Assembly (NCBI GenBank): GCA_963669155.1
Contig: OZ022576.1
Coordinates: 35,787,555-35,851,554, forward strand
Reading direction: 5' to 3'
Length of the DNA stretch: 64,000 nucleotides
Source: Arbacia lixula
Taxonomy: Eukaryota > Echinodermata > Echinoidea > Arbacioida > Arbaciidae
Shown here: in pieces, positions 20,363 to 32,304 of the stretch
Numbering within the stretch: position 1 is the stretch's first letter
Layout: each line of letters starts with the position of its first letter
Notes under the pieces: model-generated
The model's input: only the letters and a program-made list of their open reading frames with translations
Told to the model about the DNA's origin: nothing
Database searches by the model: none
Made by a program: the position numbers and the translations under genes

Positions 20363-23300
20363 TTAATTCGAGTGGTGTCCTCGATCCACGATGGTACTCC
20401 AAGTTTGTCTGTCTAGCATTGCTGTTTTCATCTCATTGATTTCTAGTCCAGTGTCTTTCTTGAGTGTGTCAACGAAGTTGATCACTGGTCTGCCTGGTTT
20501 CCTGCTTCCATGCTTGGGCATCCAGAACATCATTTTAGAAGCACACTCATTGCTCCTGAAACAATGGCCGGCAAAGCGAAGCCTTCTTATCTTGATCTTC
20601 TGGCTTATTTTGGGCAGATCCCTGTATAGCTCTGCGTTGGTCATATGCTGCCTCCAGCTAACATTTTGAATGACTCTTAGCATGCGTGTGTAACAGCCAT
20701 CAAGATCCTTAGCAATTTTTGGTGTGACTGTCCATGCCTCTGAGCCATATAGCAGTACTGTTTCTACTGTTGCGGCAGACAGTCGAAGTTTAAATTCTCT
20801 AGAGAGAGAAGACTTCCATAGCTTGCTGAGTTTGTTGCATGCTCGCCATGCTGCCGCTTTCCTTTGCTTGACATCCTTAGCCGTACTTTCCATCCATGCG
20901 CCTAGATATTTGAAATCTTGTACTTCATCGAGATTAGCCCCGTCCTTGGTGTGTAGTTTCACATCAACGATCTGGTTGTAGGACATGTATTTTGTTTTCT
21001 TTGCATTTATCTTTAACCCGACCTTTCCCACTGATGCTTCAACTCCTTTCAAAAGCTCCTGCGCCTGATGCATTTCTTCTGATAATAAAGCGATGTCATC
21101 GGCGAAGTCGAGATCTGTGACCACCTCTGGCCCTATTCTTCTGGATCTTCGCTTTATCAGATGAAAACCAAGTTCCTCCTCCCTTCCTTCAATTGCAGAC
21201 CTTAGGGCGTAGTCTAGTATGATGACAAACAGGTATGGTGCCAGAGTATCCCCCTGTAGTACGCCAGCCAAGATTTCGAAGAGGTCTGTTTCGCCATCAG
21301 GGGATGCTACTTTTGCCATTGTATTTTGATACATGTCCTCAATAGCATCCGCAATCTGGTCTGGTATCCCGTAAGCTCTCAATATTTGCATCATTTTACC
21401 TCGATGAATGCTGTCAAATGCCTTGCAAAAGTCCATGTATGTGATGATTGCAGGTAGATGGTTTGCCTTAACTCCTTCCATAAGCCGTCTTAGTGCCAGT
21501 ATATGCCCGACAGTTGAGCGCCCAACCCTGAAGCCATTTTGATTTGTTCTTAAATGCTCATCCAATGTGGGTCTAATCCTATTCAGGATCATTCTGTTGT
21601 AGGTCTTAGCAACTAATGAACTAAGACTGATACCACGGTAGTTTCCTGCTTGACTCAGGTCTCCTGACTTTGGAATTGGTACGATATTCAATATTGACCA
21701 CTGACTCGGCTTTCTGCGATTTACGAAGGCATCGTTGCAAAATTGCAACACGATATCATCCAGATCGCATCTCTTCAGGACCTCTGGTGGTATATTGTCC
21801 TCGCCGCAGCTCTTCCCTTCGACGAGGGATCTCTTAGCTTGGATATATTCCTCATGTTCAAAAGGCCCTGTTTTTATGTCAAGATTGGTAAGTATTGGGT
21901 CTATTTCTTCATCTACGTCACTTATGTCCGGCGGTTTTCCTAAGAGATCCTTGAAGTGGTTGTACCAGTTCTGGACCCTCTCTTTCTGTGAAGTTCCCTG
22001 GAGCAGCCCTTTCGGTGATGCTTTCCTGCCTGTTATGTCATTTATAATCTTCCAGCTTACCCCATGTTGAGAGCTTGCATGGGCTCTTTCAACCTCCAGT
22101 ATCTTCTTGGACAGGTCCTCCTCAATCACTTGATCATAGGTTTCTGACAAGACCTTCTTTGCTGCTTCGTAAGTCCCTCTATACTTGTCACTTGTTGATT
22201 TTTGATATTTTTGATATGCATCCCTGACTTCGTCCCTAGCTGCAATGACTCTTGGATCGTTGGAGTAGCGGGTTTTATGGTTCCTCTTCTTCAATGGGAT
22301 TACTTTCTCTGCCGCTTCCTGGTTAGCCTTGATAAACCTTTCATATTTGTCGGTTGCAGATTCATTTTCAATCTCAAGGGCTTCGAATCTGTTTCTAACC
22401 TCAATTGTATATTGCTTTTGAATGTTGGTATCAGTGCTAAGACTTCTCCAGTCATATTGTTTCCTCTTGGGTGCTGCCTTGCTGGTTCTGAGTGAGAGTC
22501 TTATGCGGGCCGATACTATCCTGTGATCTGAGCCAATACTTGCAAATGTGTTATATGCCTCCACATCCTTAACACTGTTTCTCCACTTCTTCCTTATCAG
22601 AATGTAATCAAGTTGGTACCTATTCCCTCCTGGGCTCGTGTAGGTCCACAGCTTACCCTTCCTCTTCTGGTATTGGGTGTTTGTGATAATGAGATTCCTC
22701 TCCATAGCCAGTTCTATAAGGTATTGCCCATTTCTGTTGGTTTCCTCATGATAGGGGAACTTTGCATCTGCAGTACCAATCCTTGCATTGAAATCCCCAG
22801 CAATGAGTAGAACGTTATGTGCAGGTATGGAATCGATAGCCCTCCTCAAGTTGCAATAATGCTCCTCCACAATGGCCTCTTCAGCAACATTTGTTGGGCA
22901 ATAGTTGACAATGACTGTCACAGCTGGATTCCCCTGGAAGTTGGCGATAAGGATTCTGTCAGTTTGTGGCAGTACATTAGTTAAAGATCTCTTCGCTTTG
23001 GAGTTCAGCATAATACCCACTCCGCCTGTTGCAGCCCCAGCCCTATTCTTGGTAGCTGATGTTGTGATGAGTGTGCTACCCGGCATGTCCTCATACTTGA
23101 CTGGCTCATCATGTACAATTCTATGTTCCTGTATTCCCAGTATGTCGATATCAAACTCCATAAGATTTGCAGCGAGTTCCTCTCTGCTACATCTTTCTCT
23201 AATGGTTCTAACGTTCATCGTAGACACCATAGTTGTAGATTTGCAATTAACAAGGCTCTTCCTACAGGCACCATCATCAGTCCTGCCCCTTCCAGGTGGA

Positions 23301-23401
23301 TTTAAGGACACAACTTCATTTGATTGCTGCCAACCGATGCCTGCATCAGAAGATAGGTTGTTAGGGACTCTAACCCTAGTGTTGTTATGTTGTACCATCA
23401 T
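20363..23401 (-). CDS. Endonuclease-reverse transcriptase ORF
   Basis: A 1012-residue protein that nicks target DNA and reverse-transcribes the element RNA (target-primed reverse transcription). The start is a double ATG at 23401, after an in-frame TGA 18 bp upstream. Residues about 58-305 form an AP-type endonuclease: N63, E92 in GIQEHR, Y167, D203/N205 in AGDFNARIG, D265 in QLDYILI, and the SDH at 291-293. Residues about 530-810 are the reverse transcriptase: NYRGISL (587-593), the first catalytic Asp D657 in YMDFCKAFD, GVLQGDTLAP (713-722) and FADD (766-769). The C-terminal region (about 885-1000) has the LLYGSEAW and W-Q-H-M blocks, a His/Cys-containing RFAGHCFR stretch and KPGRP. No stop, frameshift or lost catalytic residue is seen, so it could be functional. 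Similar proteins are often annotated as craniofacial development protein 2-like. Antisense frames across it are shadows. Confidence 0.97.
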   Translation of the reverse strand: MMVQHNNTRVRVPNNLSSDAGIGWQQSNEVVSLNPPGRGRTDDGACRKSLVNCKSTTMVSTMNVRTIRERCSREELAANLMEFDIDILGIQEHRIVHDEPVKYEDMPGSTLITTSATKNRAGAATGGVGIMLNSKAKRSLTNVLPQTDRILIANFQGNPAVTVIVNYCPTNVAEEAIVEEHYCNLRRAIDSIPAHNVLLIAGDFNARIGTADAKFPYHEETNRNGQYLIELAMERNLIITNTQYQKRKGKLWTYTSPGGNRYQLDYILIRKKWRNSVKDVEAYNTFASIGSDHRIVSARIRLSLRTSKAAPKRKQYDWRSLSTDTNIQKQYTIEVRNRFEALEIENESATDKYERFIKANQEAAEKVIPLKKRNHKTRYSNDPRVIAARDEVRDAYQKYQKSTSDKYRGTYEAAKKVLSETYDQVIEEDLSKKILEVERAHASSQHGVSWKIINDITGRKASPKGLLQGTSQKERVQNWYNHFKDLLGKPPDISDVDEEIDPILTNLDIKTGPFEHEEYIQAKRSLVEGKSCGEDNIPPEVLKRCDLDDIVLQFCNDAFVNRRKPSQWSILNIVPIPKSGDLSQAGNYRGISLSSLVAKTYNRMILNRIRPTLDEHLRTNQNGFRVGRSTVGHILALRRLMEGVKANHLPAIITYMDFCKAFDSIHRGKMMQILRAYGIPDQIADAIEDMYQNTMAKVASPDGETDLFEILAGVLQGDTLAPYLFVIILDYALRSAIEGREEELGFHLIKRRSRRIGPEVVTDLDFADDIALLSEEMHQAQELLKGVEASVGKVGLKINAKKTKYMSYNQIVDVKLHTKDGANLDEVQDFKYLGAWMESTAKDVKQRKAAAWRACNKLSKLWKSSLSREFKLRLSAATVETVLLYGSEAWTVTPKIAKDLDGCYTRMLRVIQNVSWRQHMTNAELYRDLPKISQKIKIRRLRFAGHCFRSNECASKMMFWMPKHGSRKPGRPVINFVDTLKKDTGLEINEMKTAMLDRQTWSTIVDRGHHSN

Positions 23402-23724
23402 GAATTTTCTGTTGCTTCATAATCACTGTGGTCGCAGGTCCTACAGCATGGTTTTTCATAGGTTTTCCTTCCCGAGTCCAAAATAGTCACCGCAGAGAGG
23501 TGACCACCCTGATCCGTTCGTGGCCAGCTGTCTCAGTCAGCTGGCTCAGCAACCCCAACCTCCTGAAGGTGGATCAGGACGTTTACCTGTTAACTCACAA
23601 GTTGGTCATCCCCTCGCATCACACAGGAGTCTGCTCAAAGCAGACAAAACTATGTATCCACTACCAGGGATGGTCTCCTCCTTGATGTCAATCATACAGA
23701 GTATGATAAGAGAAACAGGTTTTT

Positions 23725-23733
23725 AGGGAAAAC
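23725..23733. repeat. Target-site duplication, right copy
   Basis: AGGGAAAAC, identical to 20322-20330. It marks the 5' boundary of the retrotransposon. Confidence 0.75.
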
Positions 23734-23833
23734 AGTGAAAGCCTACTGATAAATAAAGAACACATTACCGTCCAATCAACAAACCATGCAGACAGGGCCC
23801 ATATTTACTTCATGTTGATCATGATGAGAAGTG

Positions 23834-23847
23834 GTTGCCATGGTTTC
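23834..23847. promoter_or_regulatory. X-box (RFX-type) motif
   Basis: GTTGCCATGGTTTC has one perfect and one near-perfect RFX half-site. Motif evidence only. Confidence 0.3.
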
Positions 23848-25138
23848 CTTGTGTCAATGTCTTCCCCGCCCACCCGGTCCCTACCCCTGAACCCGCTCAG
23901 TCAATAGGATCATTGGCTTGAACCTGTCGGGAAACTTGCAGGCAGCGCCACATCACCTGTTACGATTGGGATGAAAGGGAGGAGTTGGTTTACATTCCGT
24001 TTTGTTTCAGCTTGCATCCCTCGGTGTCTTCATTCTCTTCTTCCAGGTTTTTCAAAAACCCAGGGGTTCGCCCATTGATCATGTCGATTATAGAGTCGGG
24101 ACCTCCGACTCACGCGATGAGATTACAGCTGGATTTATATTCTGAGCGAAAATTGCACATTTGATACAATCAGAAAATTGCATTTCTTGTGTTGTGTTGC
24201 TGATTGAATGATATGTTATTTTAAACCTTGTTGGCAAAAACAATACGTTGGTCCATTAGCGACTATCGGTTCTGATACTGGGTTGCCGCAGGAGGGCCCA
24301 ACAACAATAAAAAAAAAAATAACAACGACAAACACCTAAGCTGCAAAATGAAAATGATACGTATTGATTACTGATGTCACAGCTGAAAAAAAATGAGTAT
24401 TTTATGACATGAAGAAAGGAAAGGGTTTAGAATAATATCGAGAAAACTTAAAATTGTACATAATATGAAAGGTTTGGTGGCAAAAAAGTTGACAGTCGAG
24501 AGGGCCTCACCACACCGGCCGATGATGGGTCACGCTCTTCATCACGCAATGCACTATGGGACCAGTCACCCTATACATGCTATTAGGAATTGAGAGCGAG
24601 GTGACACGGACGTGAATGCGTGGAGATTTCCTTTTTTTTTTATTCGGACAACAAAAGGAATCAAGGCAGTGACATGGCATGTACTATGCATCCTAATAAA
24701 TTCATGGACTGGTTTGGCTTTATTCCATATAATGTCCATTGACAGGCTTTTGTCGATCTATTTCGCTGGAAGAGAAAACAACCGTAACAACATTGCGGTG
24801 CAACAGTACAGTAGTATTGCGATAATAATTGTGGAAATGTGCTAAGTATGCAAAAGGCTGTCATAATATACAGGGCTACTGAGAAATCACAAATTCGATT
24901 ATGAATGTGTGTGGGAGATTATAGAGACAGAGTGGTAGGAGGGACAGGGGGAAATGGGATGGGGGAGGAGTGAGGGGATGGGAGGAGTTTTAAATAGACA
25001 AAGATGGGTGCGGAAGACTAAAGAGGGGTGATGAAAACAACGTGAGGAATGCAGGGTGGGCATTGTGGGTGAGCATTTCGGGAAGATGGAGGGAGGGAGA
25101 CAGAGAGATAGAAAGTGCATGGGAGAAACGGTGGCAGG
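23848..25138. other. Unique non-coding stretch, becoming purine-rich
   Basis: No supported gene. From about 24905 the + strand becomes increasingly purine-rich towards the GA repeats. The long Ser/Leu frame on the minus strand (24990-25487) is a by-product. Confidence 0.45.
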
Positions 25139-25231
25139 GAGAGGGAGAGAGAGAGAGAGAGAGAGAAAGAGAGATGAGATGGGGGATGGAGAGCACTAGA
25201 TATGAAGTGAAGTATGGGAGGGAGAGAAAGA

Positions 25232-25269
<38 letters not shown>

Positions 25270-25304
25270 GGGTGAGAGGAATAGGAAGAGGATGAGAGAG
25301 ATAG

Positions 25305-25348
<44 letters not shown>

Positions 25349-25372
25349 GAGTGGGAGGGAGAGGAAGAGGAG
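25139..25372 (+). repeat. GA-rich microsatellite cluster
   Basis: Three nearly pure GA blocks separated by purine-rich sequence. Confidence 0.95.
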
Positions 25373-26092
25373 GAGAGACGAGTGCGACCTCTCTCTGCTG
25401 GTAGTCCTTCGGTCGCGCTCCTTGGTTAACCTCACGCAGCGAAATTGAGCTGTTGAGATGGAAGAAGTAAATTATGAAGACACACAATATACTTCCAAAA
25501 CTATCACTTTACACCTACCATGCTTATCGAAGGCAGTACCTTGTTATCAGGTTGTACCAGGGGTTACTGTAATATTTTCTCCTTCCAAATATGGACTTGT
25601 GATAACAAATGGTTTCCATACCTGTAGGTTTTTAGAATGAAAACTGACGTTACTCAACATTCACACATTCCCGTCTTTAGAACTGTTCTCCTTCTATTTC
25701 ATGAATTTATTAAGCGTATTATGTGGAAAAAGTAATTAAAGGAACTGGAATACACACCAAGAAAAAAAAGCAATGAAAACATATGATTTGATAATTTTCA
25801 GACGTCCGCAATGCCGATCACATGAATGAGGATGATGTCATGATAACGAAGCAGACCTGGAATCAATGCAGTGCAAACACTGTTCTTTGTGTAAAATGTG
25901 TTAACAAGACACAAATGCGACAAAGTAGACTTAAAGAGAAAGAACGTGACAGCGCTTTAATCTTTCGAGAAAAATAGGCATGTGTGTGGGGAAGGAGCGG
26001 AGGGCACATTGTACAGGCAGCCTGTTCTGGGACGACATACGGAAACAAACGCTGTATGCGTCCACGGGTGTACGTGCAAGGCAGCGGGGAGG
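25373..26092. other. Unique stretch
   Basis: Contains an acceptor-like ATAATTTTCAG at 25791-25801 followed by a 57-codon open frame to TAG at 25975. The product is not recognised; see the rejected list. Confidence 0.4.
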
Positions 26093-26126
26093 GTGTGTGT
26101 GTGTGTGTGTGTGTGGGGGGGGGGGG
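26093..26126 (+). repeat. (GT)n followed by poly-G
   Basis: The same composite structure as at 8699: TG dinucleotides running into a run of 12 G. Confidence 0.95.
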
Positions 26127-29100
26127 TGGTGCATGCCCCTCCTCAGCATAAGAGGTTCATAGAAACACCTCTTTTATGGATGAAAAACATGCCAGCAACC
26201 CCCCAGACGAACATACCTTTGTCTTCTTTTAACGATCCCCGAAGACCTGCACTTTTACATCACGGCGCTCATGTTGTCATGTTAGTGCGACTCCTCCGCA
26301 CGCCCAAGGTGACACGTGTGGCATAAACATGGTAAATCACCTGGAGAGGGGCGCACATTCGCCCCCGCTGGACTTTTAACAATAGGCATACCATTTAAGA
26401 AATATAGCAAGGATAGATCGAAATAGGGTAAGGATAGATAGTTCGGTCATCTCTACATAAATATGATAATTGCTACTTCCTTCAATGAATTGTGACATCC
26501 CTATGTAGGCTATTAGAACGTACATTCCAATTAAAACCGGGCTTACTTGGTGAATCAAAATAATGGTTACATAACATGCATAACTGGGAATGTTGCAGTG
26601 ACAAATTGACATATATATCTATACATGATGAACATTTGATAAAACATGACACATGCTTTGTTGAGTTATAGATGACACAAATAAGTGGGGGGAATTGCAT
26701 ACAAATAATGAAAATTCTAACGAAATTAAGAGGTGATCTGTCTATTACGACAGACCACCTAATGGTGGTGCTTATAAAGGACTTGCAAATGGCAGATTGC
26801 GACCTGGCACGATCGGTATTTTCATTAGGATGCCGTCTTCATATGCTCGCCTCAAATATCATGGCCATGTGAACGAAGACTTGCGCAGAACGTTTTGCAA
26901 AAATTTGTCGGCAGGCCATTGTACAAAATATACCGGCAAATAATAATGTAAAAAGGCTTCCATTAAATGCCTACGCGTTATTTCATTACCCATTGCGTTA
27001 TAAACGATCATGTCAGCACTTTGCCTCTACAATAAATTATTACTTCCTAATTAGATTAAAGATTTGCTTTCCTGAAGTTTATTTCCATACGTAACGTGGT
27101 CATAGGAAGAGTGGGTGTGTGGAAACTGGGCTTCATTCTGGCCACACAATTAGTGTGAAGAACCTTCTACTTCGAGCTCCACACGTGCAAAGGGTGCCAG
27201 ATACACTGTGAGATTTACTTCTATCAAACCTTTGTAGTGTAGAGATTATGAAATTCGAAAATATTTAGATAAATCGCGGGAGACGGACAAGCAGACCAAA
27301 TAATCTTTTATTTATGAGGGTCCAAGTCGGTGCTTTTGGAAACCAGACGAAACTGTAACAATTACTTTCGTTATAGCACTAGAATTTATTTCGTATCTAA
27401 ACTCACGTCGGCTTTCTTTCCCGGCATCGTAAATATTGATTCCTCCTGTATCCATAATTTGCAATGACAAGAGCCGGCTGCCGAGTGTCACGTTTGGTGG
27501 GCTAAGTGAGCGTGGGCTGAGGGCGGGCTAGAGGTCTGGGCGTGGAGACGGGTTGTCGAACGAATCCTCTCGCAGTGAAAACCATGCAGTTTGAAATGTG
27601 ATTCTTAGTGATTATGGCTACAATTGTTGTCAGGACTCAGTAACGAGGTATCGGAATTGGCTCGTAAAGTGCCACATTCCTCATCACCGTACACGAACCG
27701 TCTTCCCTCTGCACCATCAACACGATCAACACGAATCCTACTTGGCTGTCATCGAGAATCTCCTGGCTTTGCGCAGCCCGAGTTCTCAAAAGAAAAGAAA
27801 ACTGAGGAGCAAAGTTAGATCATCTTTTGATATCGGAGTCTGTCTGCACTGGCGACGAAGTGCATTATACCTACCGCATATTGTAATCATCTGATTTACA
27901 AAATCACACTGTAAACCAAGTTTAAGTACATTATACAAGATAATATTTATTTATTAACACCCACGCCCTTTCTGTATTTCGTCTGAATATGAAATTTTTG
28001 TTTCCAGTTCTTCACACCTTATAAATGTCGAGATAAATTCGAGACTGCGCTGATTTCATCTCAATTTAATGCAATGTGTGCACCTCCTTTGACCCGACAT
28101 AGTCGTGGCTAAAGTCCCAAATGATATTTTTCTTTTCTTCCGACATGTACATAATGTATAGTGTTACGCATTACTGTTTAAACGATATCAGTATACCATC
28201 AGGACTGCTGTCACCCTAATATAATATATCAAACCATAGTTAGACGATTGACTACCATCTGAACGTTAAGTGGATAGATGTGTGCCTAAGACAAGTTAAT
28301 ATCACGCTGCTAAATGACATAAACTTATTGCCGTGGCTGACTTATATATCAAATTTACTGCGTGACATGATTTGTGCGTATCACCGGCGCAATAAGTATG
28401 ATATCGGTTCATAAATAGTCTGAAATAGGACGCATCGCTCCGAAAAAATAAGCCGCCCGACATTAAATATTACTTTTATTGCATGTTCTATTTCTATAAA
28501 TTATTTATTTATTTATAAATAACATGTACTGTATTTTGCGGTTGGTGATATGGCAAAAGTAAAGAATTAGATGCCTGTTGAAATACTACCCGTAAATCAA
28601 AAAAGGCAAGAATAAATTACTACCTTGCTATTTTACGTGGCGGACTTCTTGTCTACTTTACGCGTCTCTTGTAGACGGGTCATAAATAACTTAAAGAGGT
28701 TGATCGATAACCTCCATGTTCATGACGGTTATGCTGGGTATTTATGGCAACGTTTTCTTGTGAATATTTGGAGGGGGAGGAGGGGGAGGGGGCGGGGGCG
28801 CAATGATGCCGGCAACACATATACAAATATCACGCATGTGAGGTGAGAGGTGGTCTCCTGATCGTACAGGTAATACTAGCAAAACGGAATGTGTCATTAT
28901 GTGTGGTGCGCAAATTATTCACCACAGAAAGTGATTGTCCGGTAGGCATCACATGAGTTATCATCCTCGGATATTAACACCTGCCTTTCTCACCAGTCCC
29001 ACGAATCCATTCTTACAGCATTTAGCTAGCATAAACAACACTGCCACATTCAAAATGTACACATGTATCCATCATTTGAATCGCAATAACGGTTAAATCA

Positions 29101-30239
29101 CTGCAAGGAAGATGAAGAATGCTAAAACCATAATCTTCTTATCTAAAGGAGTGAAGCACTAGGCATGCTGGGAAGAATGTCACCCCCTTTGTCTGGTCTC
29201 GGTTAACACCACAAACCTCAGCAAGTTCCTTAAAGTAATCCCACCCCACAGTGGCCATCCCTCTAGAAAATTCGTCACCCCCTCCTTCCAAATATATCTC
29301 CCCGGCAGTCATGTGGGGTTGCGGCCGGGAATCTATTCTTGCATCACGGACAGGCAGGTAGGCATCCCGGTGGCGTTTTCCTCGTACTCGGTGGGCGCGA
29401 AACCGTGGCGGGAAACCGTGTGGGAGACCGAGTGTACGTACGTGTTATTGTTGTTATCGACATGATTGTGTCGTTCATCTAATATTAAAACTACTTGGTC
29501 ATTGTGCTTGCACTGCGTTGTGATGAAATTTAATCTTGAATCTTGAATGATGGGGTTGACAAAGAGATGCAGTCTGTTTTATCGATCATATAGATTGTAC
29601 AAGGTGGAGGGATGAAAGTGACAGATGTATAATGATGATAATGATAATAATTAACATAGGTATTAATATTATGAGATTGTGCATAATGTAGAGTCATATC
29701 TCAATTGCAATCTTATCAATCATATGTGTGTGCTAATAATAGATAGCTACTAGTGCAACAAGCATGGCAATAAAGCTGTTGTTCATCAATCGTAGAAGCG
29801 GAAGTGAAATGCTCTCTCTGCTCGATGGCTTCCTATCTAAAGAAGATAACACCGTAACGCTCTGTTAAATTCATGATGTTCCCTCCTCCAAACATGTTAC
29901 TGAATCGCTTGATACATGAACGGCTCCTGACCCTCATTCATCTCAAATTGTTTCTTTTGATAAAAATCATGGTAATAAATTTTGTTCGGTCAAACAAAAT
30001 AATTTATATAATAATATAATATAATCCTTGAATCCTGCCCCTATCGTGACTAGGTCGACGTCCTTCGTCCTAAGTTACACGGGCATATTCTCCTGAAAAC
30101 AAACTCTGATATTGACCTTTCATCGCAGACTTCCCGTTCCTCATCGCCCCCTCCTCCCCCTCTCCCTCTCCTCCCATATCATGTCTATATCTCATTATCT
30201 CCTCGGTCGGTAACCTTGGTCCTTCCTGTCATATCTCGC
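26127..30239. other. Unique non-coding stretch
   Basis: About 4 kb with no gene I can support. It has a TTTA-type hairpin near 28496-28530, a G-rich run near 28770-28800, and a short ATG/ATA simple repeat near 29630. Polypyrimidine sequence at 30130-30180 leads into the CpG-rich island. Confidence 0.5.
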
Positions 30240-30480
30240 CATCTTGTCCACCCTTCTGAGCCCGGCTCGGCCTGGCCCGGCCAACGCGATGGTCAACCAC
30301 ACCCTGCCCGCCAATTCCACGCAGAACGCTTCCATCCCGACGGTGATCATAGAAATGAAGGGGCGGGCTCATCTCGGTTGAACGGCGTCCAGAGCCCGTG
30401 ACGTCACAGACGCGCTCTATCTCATAACCACGGGGTCGCCAGCCGGGCCGCTGACAGATCGAAACCACGACTGGCGCGCC
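30240..30480 (+). promoter_or_regulatory. CpG-rich island with GC box and CRE
   Basis: A GC- and CpG-rich patch in AT-rich surroundings. It contains GGGCGGG (30361-30367) and a palindromic CRE TGACGTCA (30399-30406), both common in CpG-type promoters. It also holds the short ORF at 30289. It could be a promoter, an exon or both. Confidence 0.35.
30289..30380 (+). CDS. Candidate short N-glycosylated N-terminus
   Basis: An ATG with G at -3 and G at +4 opens a 30-codon frame starting MVNHTLPANSTQNASIPT, ending in TGA at 30379. Three N-X-S/T sequons (NHT, NST, NAS) fall in 16 residues, the pattern of extracellular N-termini such as those of rhodopsin-type receptors. If real it would need a donor before the stop; the best is a weak GTGATC at 30332. 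No transmembrane exon is visible nearby. The receptor idea is inference. Confidence 0.15.
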
Positions 30481-30734
30481 CTGTCAGAACGGGTTGCATA
30501 CCTTGTATATCTCTGGAAAGATGAGTAGCGCTGGTTTGATATAGTTATGCTTGTTAACAATATCCACGTTTTCCTTTAACGAAATGGTTGAAGCTGAAAG
30601 TAAGGGCGAATGGGAGATTTGATGAGAGAGGGAAACAGAGACAGGAAGAAGGTGGAGAGGGATAACGGGTAATAGAAAGATTTACACTAGTATACCTATA
30701 TAAAATCGAAAGATAGATAGAAAGAGAGAACGAG

Positions 30735-30737
<3 letters not shown>

Positions 30738-30779
<42 letters not shown>

Positions 30780-30783
30780 GAAG
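30738..30783 (+). repeat. (GA)n microsatellite
   Basis: Nearly pure GA run. Confidence 0.95.
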
Positions 30784-32263
30784 ACAGAAGACAGAATGAA
30801 AGTGAAAAGGAGAGGAGGAGGGCGTTATACTGATGTTGGCTGTGGCTAAAGGTCATTGGCACCTGTCATGGTCTGGTGCTGCACTTCTCCGAAAGTACCG
30901 CGTCTTCCCCAGGAGTAAGGCTGCCGCATCAATCTTAGCGTGCCCAGTGAACGGGCACTCTTCATTCACTCCTCTTGTCTTACCAGTATCATATCAGCCT
31001 CGATTCAAGTGAGGCCCATTATATGTGTAAAATATGTAAACAAGGATGGTAACTCAACGGATTAAAGATCTATACAAGCGCTTGAAAAGAGATGAAGCTT
31101 TGTAGTACGATAACACGTTGCTGTGTTTTTGTGCAAATAAACCTAAGACAAGAACATGGAAAAGCACTTATTTCACATATGTCATGTAAAAAAAAAACCT
31201 TCGAAAGGTCTTTCCTCGGATTGCTTAATTTCAGCTTTTGTTTCGGTACATCCGAAGGGGTGTCTGTTTTCTACTGACGTGTCGTAAATATCTCTATCGC
31301 GCGAGAAGCAACCATGGCAACGAAGACTTTATTATACGGTGTTTTTCGAATTAACAAGGATGTATGGAGCTTCATATAGGCTATCCTTGAATTAAGGACG
31401 CTATCGTACGTTAACAAAACAGAAGTGTCAACATGGATAAACCTCTGATTTTGTGGATGACTACGTCATAGTGGCAATTATTACAAACAATATTTTTAGT
31501 ATTTTGGGCTATTTCTGATGGTTAGATGTCCTGATTACCTTGTAATGAGCAGAAGGGAACCATAGCGGGCGTTCTTAGTCCGTCTTGGCTGCTCATAGTG
31601 TCTGAGGGATGTCCGCTCCCCGCAAGTCTTGGCGATGGACAGACGAGATGCGGTCAATATTTCATCACACGCATCTTCCGTCATAACAGATACTCGTGGC
31701 GGGAAGAAGGGGGGTTGGGAGGGGGACGGGGTAATTTGATGACATGGAGAGATTAGGGAACCGCGATGACTTGATGATATTTCGTTGAGTTATGAGGCGT
31801 GCATGCCGTATTACGAAACTACAGCAGAAAAGAGCAGAAAAGAACTAACGTATGTAGAGATTATGATAATGTTGGGGGTAATTTCCTTTCGGCACTTACA
31901 ACGCGTTTAATGTAAGTTCTCTATTGCTTTCTAAATGCCATGTCTTCCTATCATAGCCTCACTATTATGCATCCATTCATGGGCACCAGCTGAAGATTCC
32001 GTACGAGAAGATGCCTAAATATAGGCCTGACTAATGGTCTTTAAAATGGCTGCTAATTAGGTTGTTGAACAATCTGTAAAGAGTAGGTTTCCACGTGGTC
32101 GGACACAAACATTGTCAGTGTTCTGCCAGCATATTATCTACTAATAATCCTCCCTCTAGATTAATGAGCAAAATACAGTGTGGACCCTCGATAGAGCAGT
32201 CACATTCCAAGATCTCTCCGCGCTGTTCATTCCACATTGTTCTCCGAGACTCGCACGTCATCA
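30784..32263. other. Unique non-coding stretch
   Basis: No supported gene. An X-box-like site at 31308 is listed separately. Confidence 0.45.
31308..31321. promoter_or_regulatory. X-box (RFX-type) motif
   Basis: GCAACCATGGCAAC has a perfect right half-site (GGCAAC) and a degenerate left half. Motif evidence only. Confidence 0.25.
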
Positions 32264-32304
32264 CCAGCATTGGCTAGGTTTAAGCCAGCATTGGCTAGGT
32301 TAAA
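32264..32304. repeat. Two-copy 21-bp tandem repeat
   Basis: CCAGCATTGGCTAGGTT occurs twice in direct succession. Confidence 0.9.

Larger units (their letters stand above)
20331..23724 (-). mobile_element. Full-length non-LTR retrotransposon, RTE-like
   Basis: The element is 3394 bp, bounded by the 9-bp direct repeat AGGGAAAAC (20322-20330 and 23725-23733). In sense orientation it has a 5' untranslated region of about 323 bp (23402-23724), one ORF of 1012 codons, and a 3' end consisting only of a tetranucleotide repeat. There is no poly(A) and no long terminal repeat. RTE-clade elements are known for a length near 3.3 kb, a single ORF with apurinic endonuclease and reverse transcriptase, and short tandem-repeat tails, so RTE is the best fit. 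The clade is inferred; CR1- or L2-like membership would need phylogeny. The defined 5' end suggests full-length insertion. Confidence 0.92.

Noticed and set aside
20391-23486. Many plus-strand ORFs across the retrotransposon, up to 193 codons
   Set aside because: They are antisense shadows of the 1012-codon endonuclease-reverse transcriptase ORF.
25802-25977. 57-codon frame after ATAATTTTCAG, starting VRNADHMNEDDVMITK
   Set aside because: Protein-like at first sight, but AT-rich with no codon bias and no known domain; a frame this long is not rare by chance.
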